From: Planctomycetota bacterium | GTDB lineage: Bacteria; Planctomycetota; Planctomycetia; Pirellulales; Lacipirellulaceae | Length of the DNA stretch: 64,000 nucleotides | Assembly: GCA_013152205.1 (NCBI GenBank) | Contig: JAADGV010000007.1 | Location: forward strand, 1-64,000 | Direction of reading: 5' to 3' | Shown here: one piece after another, positions 9,171-17,393 of the stretch | How positions within the stretch are numbered: position 1 is the first letter of the stretch | Layout: the number at the start of each line of letters is the position of its first letter | Notes under the pieces: generated by a model | Databases searched by the model: none | Seen by the model: the letters and a program-made list of their open reading frames with translations, nothing else | What the model was told of the DNA's origin: nothing | Made by a program: the position numbers and the translations under genes

Positions 9171-9345
9171 ACAACTTTTGGTCTCACGTCGAATTGGCTT
9201 GGCGGTTGCTGCCTGCTGTTTCAGACGCTCTCTCGTCGTTGCCGCCCGGCGGCTCCCCCCGATCTGGTGCCTTAGCGTGCTTCAAGTGCGTTTTGCCGAT
9301 CAGAGACGCTCCCATTGATTTGCGTCATTCCCGGGAAGGAATTTC

Positions 9346-10950
9346 ATGATATCACTCCTAACAGCAACGACAATCGTACAACTGCGACCGACACTCGCAG
9401 CTTTAGAAGTATGGGAAGTCGTGGCAATTGTCGCGGCCACCATCTTGGGTGGGTTTGTCGTCAAGTTTCTGGATTACTTGCGTCGACGCGATGCTGACAA
9501 AGAAGCCGCCCAAATTATCGAACACGCGGAGATCGAAGCCACCTCGCGCCGAAAAGAGGCTGTGGTTGAAGCCAAAGAAATGGCCCTAAAAGAGAAGGAC
9601 CGGCTGGAACGCGAAAATAACGAAATACGAAACCAGCTTCACCAACGTGAGCGTGAACTGGATAAATCGGAAGATGCGATCGTCCAGCGGAACGACCAAC
9701 TGCAAAAGCAGGAGAAAATGGTCGAAAACAACCAGCGACGCCTCTCCGAAAATCTTGACGATGCCAAACGGCGGCAGAAAGAACTCGACGACCTGCTTGA
9801 CCTCGAACGACAAACGATGCATCAGCTCAGTGGTCTGAGTCCCGACGAAGCAGAAACGCGGCTGCTGGAGCGATTAGAAAAGGAACTGACCCAAGAGCAG
9901 GGGGCAGTCATTCTACGCAACGAAAAGCAAATTGCCGAAAAATGCGACGCCCAAGCGAAAGAAATGTTGATCACTTCGCTTCAACGCTTTGCTGCCGCCC
10001 ACACGGCCGAGTCGACCACGAGTACCGTCGATATTCCCAACGATGAAATGAAGGGCCGTATCATCGGGCGCGAAGGCCGCAACATACGCGCATTAGAAAA
10101 GGCGACGGGCGTCGACGTCATCATCGACGACACGCCGGGCGTCGTGATTGTCAGCGCTTTCGATCCTGTTCGCCGCGAGATTGCTAGAATCGCTTTGGGC
10201 AAGCTTATTGCGGATGGCCGGATTCATCCTTCTCGGATCGAAGAATTGGTTGCCGAAACCGAAAAAGAAATCGACGTCGAAATTCGCAAAAGCGGCGAAG
10301 AAGCCATGCAGGAGGCCCAAGTCTTTGGCCTCCACGATCGGATCATCGAGCTACTGGGTCGACTAAAATACCGCACCAGCTACAGCCAGAACGTGCTGAG
10401 GCATTCCATCGAAGTTTCGTTCATCGCGAGTATGTTGGCCGAAGAGATGGGCATGGATGCCGAACTGGCCCGACGGGCGGGTCTTCTGCACGATATTGGC
10501 AAAGCTGCCGACCACGATCTCGAAGGCGGACACCCAAAAATCGGTGCCGACCTGCTCAAGCGTTTCGGCGAATGCCCAGAAGTTGTACACGCAGCCTTTG
10601 GCCATCACGACGATATTCGCCCCGACATGCCGTACACCGTCTTAACAGCTGCGGGCGACGCGTGTAGTGCTTCGCGCCCTGGCGCTCGGCGCGAAACGCT
10701 CGACCGTTACGTCAAGCGCATGCAAGAACTAGAAAGCATTGCCACCGGTTTTACCGGCGTCCAGCAGGCATTTGCCATACAAGCGGGACGCGAAGTTCGT
10801 GTCATTGCGAGCGCAAAAAACACGACTGACGAGTCCGCAGCCAAAATTTGCCGCGATATCGCCAAGGCATTCGAGGAACAACTCACTTATCCTGGCGAAA
10901 TTAAGGTGACGCTGATTCGTGAATCCCGAATCACCGAGATGGCACATTAG
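9346..10950 (+). CDS. rny: Ribonuclease Y
   Basis: RNase Y is a membrane-anchored endoribonuclease that starts mRNA decay. The protein has an N-terminal transmembrane helix (about residues 20-42), a long charged coiled coil (about 50-165), and a KH domain with [15 protein letters not shown] near residue 236. An HD phosphohydrolase domain with LLHDIGKA near residue 380 and a downstream GHHDD follows. The 534 residues are within the usual 500-550. The start is supported by GAAGGAA seven to ten bases upstream. It is followed by ymdB, the same pairing seen in Firmicutes and many other bacteria. Confidence 0.97.
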   Translation: MISLLTATTIVQLRPTLAALEVWEVVAIVAATILGGFVVKFLDYLRRRDADKEAAQIIEHAEIEATSRRKEAVVEAKEMALKEKDRLERENNEIRNQLHQRERELDKSEDAIVQRNDQLQKQEKMVENNQRRLSENLDDAKRRQKELDDLLDLERQTMHQLSGLSPDEAETRLLERLEKELTQEQGAVILRNEKQIAEKCDAQAKEMLITSLQRFAAAHTAESTTSTVDIPNDEMKGRIIGREGRNIRALEKATGVDVIIDDTPGVVIVSAFDPVRREIARIALGKLIADGRIHPSRIEELVAETEKEIDVEIRKSGEEAMQEAQVFGLHDRIIELLGRLKYRTSYSQNVLRHSIEVSFIASMLAEEMGMDAELARRAGLLHDIGKAADHDLEGGHPKIGADLLKRFGECPEVVHAAFGHHDDIRPDMPYTVLTAAGDACSASRPGARRETLDRYVKRMQELESIATGFTGVQQAFAIQAGREVRVIASAKNTTDESAAKICRDIAKAFEEQLTYPGEIKVTLIRESRITEMAH

Positions 10951-11002
10951 CCTGAATTTCTGACTACCAGGAACCCAGCGAGGCAGAGCCGCAGCCGAAA
11001 TT

Positions 11003-11030
11003 TCTCGCAAAGGCGCAGAGACAGCGGAGG
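11003..11030. repeat. CTCGCAAAGGCGCAGAG-type short repeat
   Basis: This segment between rny and ymdB shares the core CTCGCAAAGGCG with 40884-40895. Such CGCAAAG-rich stretches look like degenerate copies of a dispersed intergenic repeat. Confidence 0.45.
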
Positions 11031-11097
11031 AAATTGGGACATAACTTTTTTTCATTGCGTTTTCCTTGCTCACTTTACTTTCAACGGAACCATACTC

Positions 11098-11919
11098 TTG
11101 CGATTCCTGTTTATCGGCGACATTGTCGGACGCCCAGGCCGCGACATTGTGACGAAGGCAGTGCCTGGGCTAATCAAACGCGACAACCTCGATCTGGTGA
11201 TTGCGAATGCTGAAAATGCCGCTGGCGGTTCAGGCCTGACCCCAGCAATTTACCGCGAGCTTATTCAGGCAGGCGTCGATGCCATTACGCTGGGCGACCA
11301 TGTCTATCGTCGCAAAGAGATCTATTCCATCCTGCAAAACGAAGACAACATCGTTCGGCCCGCCAACTTGCCCGAAGAAGCAGTCGGGCGCCGTTGGGCG
11401 GTTGTCGAGGCTCGCGATGGGACACCTGTCGCGGTGCTGTGTATTCTTGGCCAACTGTTTATGCGACCGATCGACAATCCATGGCGGGCTGCCGATCGGG
11501 CCTTGGCTGAATTGCCAGCCGATGTCCGAGTTCGCTTTGTCGATTTCCATGTCGAAGCTACGAGCGAAGCTCAACTGATGGGACGCTACCTCGATGGCAA
11601 GGTATCAGCCGTCCTCGGCACGCACACGCACGTCCCTACGGCAGACGAGCGTATCTTGCCCGAGGGAACTGCGTTTCAGTGTGATGTCGGCATGACAGGC
11701 CCCTACGAAAGCATCATTGGCCGTCGCATCGACCGCGTGATGGAAACCACGCTAACCGCCAACCCGACGCAATTTGATGTTGCGACCGCCGACTCGCGGC
11801 TTTGCGGAGCGATCGTCGAGGTGGATACGGAATCGGGCCATGCAACGAGCATTCAGCGAGTCTGTATTACCGAGGACGATCTTCCGGAGCTAGAATTGCT
11901 AGCATCGGAAAACACGTAG
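11098..11919 (+). CDS. ymdB: YmdB-family metallophosphoesterase
   Basis: A binuclear-metal phosphoesterase of the YmdB/TIGR00282 family; characterised members hydrolyse 2',3'-cyclic nucleotides. Visible motifs are FIGDIVGRPG at the N-terminus, ANAENAAGGSGL, LGDHVYRRKE, VDFHVEATSE and LGTHTHVPTADERILP, which supply the metal-binding Asp, Asn and His residues. The length (273) is typical. The start appears to be TTG at 11098, since the preceding sequence lacks an in-frame ATG at a reasonable place. Its position right after rny is conserved and suggests linked roles in RNA turnover. Confidence 0.92.
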   Translation: MRFLFIGDIVGRPGRDIVTKAVPGLIKRDNLDLVIANAENAAGGSGLTPAIYRELIQAGVDAITLGDHVYRRKEIYSILQNEDNIVRPANLPEEAVGRRWAVVEARDGTPVAVLCILGQLFMRPIDNPWRAADRALAELPADVRVRFVDFHVEATSEAQLMGRYLDGKVSAVLGTHTHVPTADERILPEGTAFQCDVGMTGPYESIIGRRIDRVMETTLTANPTQFDVATADSRLCGAIVEVDTESGHATSIQRVCITEDDLPELELLASENT

Positions 11920-11960
11920 CCTCAAGTTTTATCTTGAATAGGTTCTAATGGTGCATGTAA

Positions 11961-12024
11961 CACTAGCCTGACGCGCTAGCGAGGGATTTCCTGGGGTTTC
12001 CCTCGCTAGCGCGTCGGGCTAGTG
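11961..12024. repeat. 26-bp inverted repeat (GCGCTAGCGAGGGA type)
   Basis: Arms at 11961-11986 and 11999-12024 are reverse complements with a single mismatch and a 12-base loop. The core GACGCGCTAGCGAGGGA resembles a repeat I believe to be dispersed in Pirellulales genomes. It lies just after ymdB, where it may also act as a transcript end. Confidence 0.75.
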
Positions 12025-12140
12025 AATTCACGATGCTTCGCATTGTGAAAAGTTGAAAAACCTTGGTAGCCAACTGATCCGCCTTGTACGGCCCGAGCGA
12101 TTTAGCTATCGTTCGCCCGCTTATCGCCAGGTAGTTTTGA

Positions 12141-12584
12141 GTGACGCAAGCCAGAAAACCGCCGTTAGGTCAGCTCTCGCTTGCGCATCGACTCGCGCTG
12201 GCTGGGTTCGCAGTCGTCGTCTTAGCGTTACTGCTGGTCGCACGAAACCTTGAACCCGACCTGCGTGGTTTCGGCACTCACGAACAACTGGGACTTACAC
12301 CGTGCCTCTTCCAGCAATGGACCGGATACGCCTGCCCCACTTGTGGAGCAACAACAGCTTGGGCTTATGTGGTTCGTGGCCAATTCGTCCAAGCGGCGGC
12401 GGTCAATTTGGGCGGGGCGCTGCTGTGCGTCGCTGCGACGATCGCGGTGCCATGGCTGATGGTATCGGCAATCGCCGGACGATGGATCGTCTGTCGGGTG
12501 CGGATGCGAGTATTGTTGGTTGCCGCAACTGCGTGGCTGCTGGTCGTATTGCTCGACTGGCTGCAACGTTGTTACTTGAATTGA
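12141..12584 (+). CDS. DUF2752 small membrane protein
   Basis: A 147-residue membrane protein beginning at GTG. The family signature is the CPFQ-to-CG segment, here CLFQQWTGYACPTCGATTAW, in which conserved cysteines flank the second membrane segment. Three hydrophobic stretches (around residues 16-34, 80-105 and 118-140) are visible. Members of DUF2752 are of unknown function. The gene is followed 37 bases later by a lipoprotein gene on the same strand. Confidence 0.75.
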   Translation: MTQARKPPLGQLSLAHRLALAGFAVVVLALLLVARNLEPDLRGFGTHEQLGLTPCLFQQWTGYACPTCGATTAWAYVVRGQFVQAAAVNLGGALLCVAATIAVPWLMVSAIAGRWIVCRVRMRVLLVAATAWLLVVLLDWLQRCYLN

Positions 12585-12621
12585 CCGTGCAACGAGTTAC
12601 TTACGTCTTATCGAGGAAAGA

Positions 12622-13293
12622 ATGATGGAACGCTCTTTCTCCTGCCAACGGTCCTGGATCGTGGCTTCGCTGTTGGCAATGGTTGTTGTCTCGACCTCGG
12701 GCTGTGTTAGTTCGATTTTGGCAACAGGCATCTATCTATGGCAAGGCGGGAACGTCGTGCCTGCCCAGTGCGAACTGCTAGAAGATCAGCGTGTCGTGGT
12801 CGTCTGTCGCCCTCCCTCTTCCAACGAATACCGTCATGCCGGGGCCGCACGTAGTATCGGCAAACGGGTAAGCAAAATGCTCGAAATCAATAAAGTCCCT
12901 GGAATCGACGTGGTTAGCCCGAGCGAAGTCGACAACTGGGTGGACGAACAAGATTGGGACAACTTCAAAGATCTTGGCCGGGCGGTCAAAGCGAGTCGAA
13001 TTGTTTACATCGAACTCGACAATTTTGATCTCTTCAAAGGTGCCACACTTTACCAGGGCAACGCGAAAGTTCAAGTTAAGGTCTACGACATGGACGACCG
13101 GGGCCGCGAGGTATGGGAACGAAACGTCGGCCAAATTCTCTTCCCGCGTAACAGCGGTATCCCCTCGGCCGACAAATCGGTGCAGGAGTTCCAAAGACAG
13201 TTCATCGAAGTTGTCTCAACTCAAATCGCCCAATACTTCTACAAACACGATCCAAACGCAGCCTTTGCGCTCGACGCAATCGCGAATAAGTAG
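12622..13293 (+). CDS. Putative envelope lipoprotein, unknown function
   Basis: The N-terminus has a basic start, a hydrophobic core and a lipobox-like VSTSGC, so the protein is probably lipidated at the Cys near residue 28. The mature part (about 195 residues) has no cysteines, contains an alternating VVVVCRPP start and resembles a mixed alpha/beta domain with SRIVYIELDNFDLF and KVQVKVYDMDDRG. GAGGAAAG precedes a tandem ATG-ATG start. It ends shortly before a hairpin repeat and is convergent with the VWA gene. I do not recognise the family. Confidence 0.75.
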   Translation: MMERSFSCQRSWIVASLLAMVVVSTSGCVSSILATGIYLWQGGNVVPAQCELLEDQRVVVVCRPPSSNEYRHAGAARSIGKRVSKMLEINKVPGIDVVSPSEVDNWVDEQDWDNFKDLGRAVKASRIVYIELDNFDLFKGATLYQGNAKVQVKVYDMDDRGREVWERNVGQILFPRNSGIPSADKSVQEFQRQFIEVVSTQIAQYFYKHDPNAAFALDAIANK

Positions 13294-13317
13294 AGCGTAT
13301 CGCCGTTGCGTATTCCG

Positions 13318-13385
13318 ACGCTCCCAACCCAGAGGGTTGGGCTATCTAGTCCCGCCGACTCGGTAAGGCGGAACCTCTGGGGTGA
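13318..13385. repeat. Hairpin repeat between convergent genes, copy 1
   Basis: An eight-base perfect stem with an AGA loop (13323-13330 with 13334-13341) is followed by CCGCC/GGCGG pairing around 13352-13370. A related arrangement (CCCAGAGGG, then TAGxCCC and CxCGGT) occurs at 57971-58019 after the ATP synthase operon. The position between two convergent genes fits a bidirectional terminator. Confidence 0.6.
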
Positions 13386-13392
13386 CAATTCT

Positions 13393-15390
13393 CTAGAGTT
13401 CCGGCGGATTGCGCCGTGGTGGCCCCTTGGGCCGGGGCGTGGGGCGTGGCGTCGGAGGAGGCGTACCGTTTCCGGCCAACTGTCCTGGCAGCGGCGGTAA
13501 GTACGTAAAATCTTCGTCCCAACGCCAACCCAAAGGGCTGGACAATTCGCGTTGGGCCAGCATGGCCCACGGCGTGCCCTCGTGCTCAAGAAGCACGCGA
13601 TTCAAATAATCTTCGGCCTTCTTGGCCAACTTTTCCAGGCTACTATTCGCAAACGAGTTATCCGCGGCTAACACCCAGGTGTTGTTTTTTTCTTTTTTGA
13701 AGGCCATGCCTTGCTTGGCAAAGGCCAAGATCGCGTTGTAGCCATCGTTTCTCACTTTGGTTGCCAACGCGCGCCCCACGGCCAAATCGTAGCCGGCTTG
13801 CCAGCGTGGACTCTTGATCGCATCGCGTGCCGATTCGCCTGCAAGTAAGACCTGACAAAGCTGATTTACTTTGGGTTGGCGAATGGCCGCCGCACGTTGG
13901 GCTCGCGAAAGAGCCTCGGACAACGATGCTTCGTCCCGCTTGGGAAATCGGGTACGAACATCCCCAATCGGCGAGGTCCACGAGAGCTGAGCCGCCTCGA
14001 CAAGTGCATATCGAGCGCGGTTTTTGCTCAACCGACGCCGATACTCCTTCGTCGAAATATACTCTGGTTGGTAACGCCGCATGATTTCCGGATCAAAAAA
14101 TGCGGTGAAATGGGTAGCTAGTTCGCTGGTCCGGTACTCGCTTACAAGGCGGCCTACCGTACGATTGGGATGGGCAGAAAAATACAGTCCTCCGGTTTCA
14201 TAGCAAAGTCGGGTTAGCGAGTAGGGCCCATAGCCCGAGTCAAGCGAATCGTCGCGGTTACCGGCCCCAAGAAAATGCAACTTCAGCCGTTCGGGCATCA
14301 ACGACTCTGGCCCTAGGTTCACCGGTACCCATTGTGGTCGCTGGTCGTAATCGGGGTCAGGGTCGATCCACTTCACCGAAGCAGTCGGTCGACCAAACGG
14401 GGCAGGGCGGCCCACCACGTAGACCGGCATTGCCAATTTTCGGCAAAGATCGGTAGTCGCATCAGCCCGATTCACGTCGTCGCCCGACTCGTCGGTGAAA
14501 ACAACAATCATCACATTCCGGCGTCCGTTACGCGCCAAGCGATAACTGCGATACTTCTCGGCAACTTTCGCCACCGCCCGAAATACATTCTCTCGCCCAG
14601 ACTCATCGTCTTTGATTGCGGCAACCGCCGCCTGAATTTCTTCCAGTCGATCGGTCGGCTTCGGGGTAAGCACCTGCGACTGTTCAGCAAAACTAACGAC
14701 AGCCGTCAGCAATGGTTTATCTTCGTGCTTTCGGAACGCCGGATTGGCAGCTGCTTCGATAATGCCTAGATGCTCGTAGATGCTGCGGAACCGCCGAAGA
14801 ATCCGCGTGCGCTCATTGCGAAGACTACCCGACTGGTCGAAGAGCCATACGACAAGCGTTGGCTGTTGTTCTACCGAAACGAGTATTTCGCTGGTGATGC
14901 GGTCGATAGCCCCCATCGCGCCGGTGGTCACGACGCTACCGGCTCCCTGCACCGGCAGATCTTCGGTAATCTCGGGGCCTTGAAAAACGGGTGAATTTAC
15001 CTCGATCACCATGCGCTCGCCGTAGTCGGTGATAACGTCTGGCTCGAACAGTACCAGCGATCGATCGTCAATCACCACGGCCGAAGCGAGTGCGGAGGAA
15101 TCGCCAGACTGGCCCAGGGCACCGGCCTCCTCCATCGGATTTTCTGAGGAGATAAACTCATCTGAAAGCGGGTCGATTTCCTCGGGTAGGTCCAAGGACT
15201 CATAAGACAAACTTAGCTCGTCCGGCTTGTTAGGGATCGCCAACGAAACAACTGCCAACACAAAAAGCAGCAAGAAGTGGATGCCAAAGCTTGCAAACCA
15301 TGCCGCTGAATTCTGCCCAATAAGCGGAAACCTGGCCAGCGAGAACCTACTCGCGGTTGCAACCTCGCCTGCTCCTGCTTCTTGCCGCAT
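13393..15390 (-). CDS. Membrane-anchored von Willebrand factor A domain protein
   Basis: One transmembrane helix at about residues 31-52 follows a short cytoplasmic start. A linker rich in Glu/Ser leads to a VWA domain beginning near residue 178, with the metal-ion adhesion site DQSGS at 185-189 and FTDESGDDVN further on. The C-terminal 40 residues are Pro/Gly/Arg-rich. VWA domains bind ligands through a coordinated metal ion. Large membrane VWA proteins are numerous in planctomycetes, but the partner is unknown. It is divergent from the hydrolase gene at 15612. Confidence 0.8.
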   Translation of the reverse strand: MRQEAGAGEVATASRFSLARFPLIGQNSAAWFASFGIHFLLLFVLAVVSLAIPNKPDELSLSYESLDLPEEIDPLSDEFISSENPMEEAGALGQSGDSSALASAVVIDDRSLVLFEPDVITDYGERMVIEVNSPVFQGPEITEDLPVQGAGSVVTTGAMGAIDRITSEILVSVEQQPTLVVWLFDQSGSLRNERTRILRRFRSIYEHLGIIEAAANPAFRKHEDKPLLTAVVSFAEQSQVLTPKPTDRLEEIQAAVAAIKDDESGRENVFRAVAKVAEKYRSYRLARNGRRNVMIVVFTDESGDDVNRADATTDLCRKLAMPVYVVGRPAPFGRPTASVKWIDPDPDYDQRPQWVPVNLGPESLMPERLKLHFLGAGNRDDSLDSGYGPYSLTRLCYETGGLYFSAHPNRTVGRLVSEYRTSELATHFTAFFDPEIMRRYQPEYISTKEYRRRLSKNRARYALVEAAQLSWTSPIGDVRTRFPKRDEASLSEALSRAQRAAAIRQPKVNQLCQVLLAGESARDAIKSPRWQAGYDLAVGRALATKVRNDGYNAILAFAKQGMAFKKEKNNTWVLAADNSFANSSLEKLAKKAEDYLNRVLLEHEGTPWAMLAQRELSSPLGWRWDEDFTYLPPLPGQLAGNGTPPPTPRPTPRPKGPPRRNPPEL

Positions 15391-15611
15391 AAGAGTCTTC
15401 CTCGGCCTCGGCCTCTGCTTGGTTAGATTTCCCCCCTGCTATTCTGTCTAACCCCGCAGAAAAGGGCAAGCGTCGAAGATTCCTAGGGCCTACGGACTCA
15501 TTGGCCGTGCCGTAGCCCCCCATGCGCGGTATGATAGAGATAACCGGCTGTTTGAGGGGAATTCCTCTTCCTGCTCCTGATCGATCTCTGTATTTAAGCT
15601 TCGAGGTGAAT

Positions 15612-16547
15612 ATGCGTTGTCCAGGTCGTCATATTGTCACTGTTTGTGGACTCCTATGTGGCTGGGTAATCGGCCAGGCGATGGTTTTAGCACAACCGTC
15701 TTCGAAGTCGCAGGATATTTCGCTCACGACGAAGGATGGAGTCACACTCAGAGCGACCTACTATCCCAGCAAACTTGGACAAGAAGCCGTACCGGTCGTC
15801 ATGCTGCACGACTACAAAGAAAGCCGTGCCGTGTTCAGTTCCCTGGCTAGAGAGCTGAATAGCCCGCCCGAAGAAGGCTACACATCCTACGCGATTCTAA
15901 CCGTCGATCTCCGGGGGCATGGCGACAGCACACGAATGGCGGGCCGAAATGGCCAAACCCGCGAATTCGATGTCGACCGTCTCAAGACCCAAGATTTTCG
16001 CAACATGGTTCTCCAAGACATGGAAGCCGTCCGGAAATTTCTGGTGAAAAAGAATGACGAAGGCGAACTGAATCTTAACAAACTCTGTCTACTTGGTTCT
16101 GGGATGGGTGCGAACGTCGCGACCAACTACGCCGCTTACGATTGGAGCGTCCCGACTCTGGCACAACGTAAACAAGGTCAAGATGTCAAAGCTCTCATCC
16201 TCACTTCGCCCAAATGGAATGCCAATGGTCTCCCAATGATAAAACCCTTGAAGCATCGAGACGTTCGAGAAAAATTATCGATCATGATCGTGTATGGCTC
16301 ACAAGACCCTCGCGCATCGAAAGACGCAAAAGCGATCCATAAAATTTTGGCGAAGTTTCACCCCGATCCGCCACGAGACCAGCGCCGCGAAAAGCAAGAT
16401 CTGTTTATGATCCCGCTGTCTACCCGACTCCAAGGCACAAAACTGCTGACCGACCCTAACTTCAACATGCTCGGACGCTTAGACGCGTTTCTCGATGCAC
16501 GATTGTCGGTACAAGCGTTTGAATGGGTTCGACGCAAAGGCAACTAG
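15612..16547 (+). CDS. Secreted alpha/beta hydrolase-fold protein lacking the nucleophile Ser
   Basis: I placed the start at the ATG at 15612, preceded by GAGGTG, rather than at 15522; this gives a clean signal peptide ending near MVLAQ. The fold is suggested by VPVVMLHDYKESR (oxyanion region), ILTVDLRGHGDS and IMIVYGSQDPRAS (acid-strand region). At the nucleophile elbow the sequence is LLGSGMGAN, so the Ser of the GxSxG motif is replaced by Gly. The protein may therefore be a non-catalytic relative or use another residue. It is convergent with the LysM gene. Confidence 0.75.
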   Translation: MRCPGRHIVTVCGLLCGWVIGQAMVLAQPSSKSQDISLTTKDGVTLRATYYPSKLGQEAVPVVMLHDYKESRAVFSSLARELNSPPEEGYTSYAILTVDLRGHGDSTRMAGRNGQTREFDVDRLKTQDFRNMVLQDMEAVRKFLVKKNDEGELNLNKLCLLGSGMGANVATNYAAYDWSVPTLAQRKQGQDVKALILTSPKWNANGLPMIKPLKHRDVREKLSIMIVYGSQDPRASKDAKAIHKILAKFHPDPPRDQRREKQDLFMIPLSTRLQGTKLLTDPNFNMLGRLDAFLDARLSVQAFEWVRRKGN

Positions 16548-16592
16548 AGGGATCGATCGCTCATTACGGTTGCGACTCTGTGACGGAAACTA

Positions 16593-17159
16593 CTACAGCG
16601 CATCGGGGATTCGCAGTTCGGCGCCGATTGGCAATAGATGCGGATTGTCGAGTTTGTCTCGATTCAGATCGAATATCTCTAGCGCGCGACTCGCGTCGCC
16701 AAGATAACGCTCGGCCATTTTTTCTAGCGTGTCCGTATTTCTCACCACATGCAGAACCTCGACTGGCGAGTCTTCGTCGTCTTCTGTCGCAAGATCTTGC
16801 TTGATAGTTGCGTAAGCCGAGGGTGCCGTTGGCGTCACCGGCGAGGCGGCAGACTCTGCGGATCGATCGATTGCGGCAGGATGATTGGCCAAATCGAAAC
16901 TCGCCACGTTAGGCTCCCTCGAAATACCTTCCGAAACCGAAACGCTTTCTGAGGTGCTGGCCATTTTGGCAACAACATGCCGCGCCGGAGAATCGTTCGC
17001 TCGCTCGCTCGGTAGATGCTGAGCAGTGGCGGTAATGAGGGGGGCATCTTCGGGCGGTGAATTTGTTGCCTGGGGCCCTGTCGTACGAAACGGCCAAGCG
17101 AGGCCGACCCCCAGCCCAAGAATCAAACCGACTGTCAGTAGTTTTCTTAATCGGCTCAC
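16593..17159 (-). CDS. LysM domain protein with N-terminal membrane anchor
   Basis: A hydrophobic N-terminus (LLTVGLILGLGVGLAWPF) acts as an anchor or uncleaved signal. About 110 polar, Ser/Ala/Pro-rich residues follow, then a C-terminal LysM domain (about residues 134-186) with DTLEKMAERYLGD, LNRDKL and LLPIGAELRIP. LysM modules bind N-acetylglucosamine-containing glycans such as peptidoglycan. This fits a small envelope protein tethered between membrane and wall. Its 3' end is 45 bases from the hydrolase gene, convergent. Confidence 0.85.
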   Translation of the reverse strand: MSRLRKLLTVGLILGLGVGLAWPFRTTGPQATNSPPEDAPLITATAQHLPSERANDSPARHVVAKMASTSESVSVSEGISREPNVASFDLANHPAAIDRSAESAASPVTPTAPSAYATIKQDLATEDDEDSPVEVLHVVRNTDTLEKMAERYLGDASRALEIFDLNRDKLDNPHLLPIGAELRIPDAL

Positions 17160-17393
17160 GAGAAACCCGAGAGAAAATATGGTTATCCGTTAGTGATACG
17201 CACGAGTGCTTTGTCATAACTAAAAAGTGGGAAGCGAGTCGTCAAAGCACTAGTATCAGCTTCGGACGCCAAGTTCTCTACGGATGAGCCGCTTCGACGG
17301 AGATGGTCGACGCAGGGGTAGATTGTGGCAACTCAAACCGGTCGCGCAAACTCTAACGGCTAGGCTCGAAGCATATTCTAGGTAGGGTTGTTG

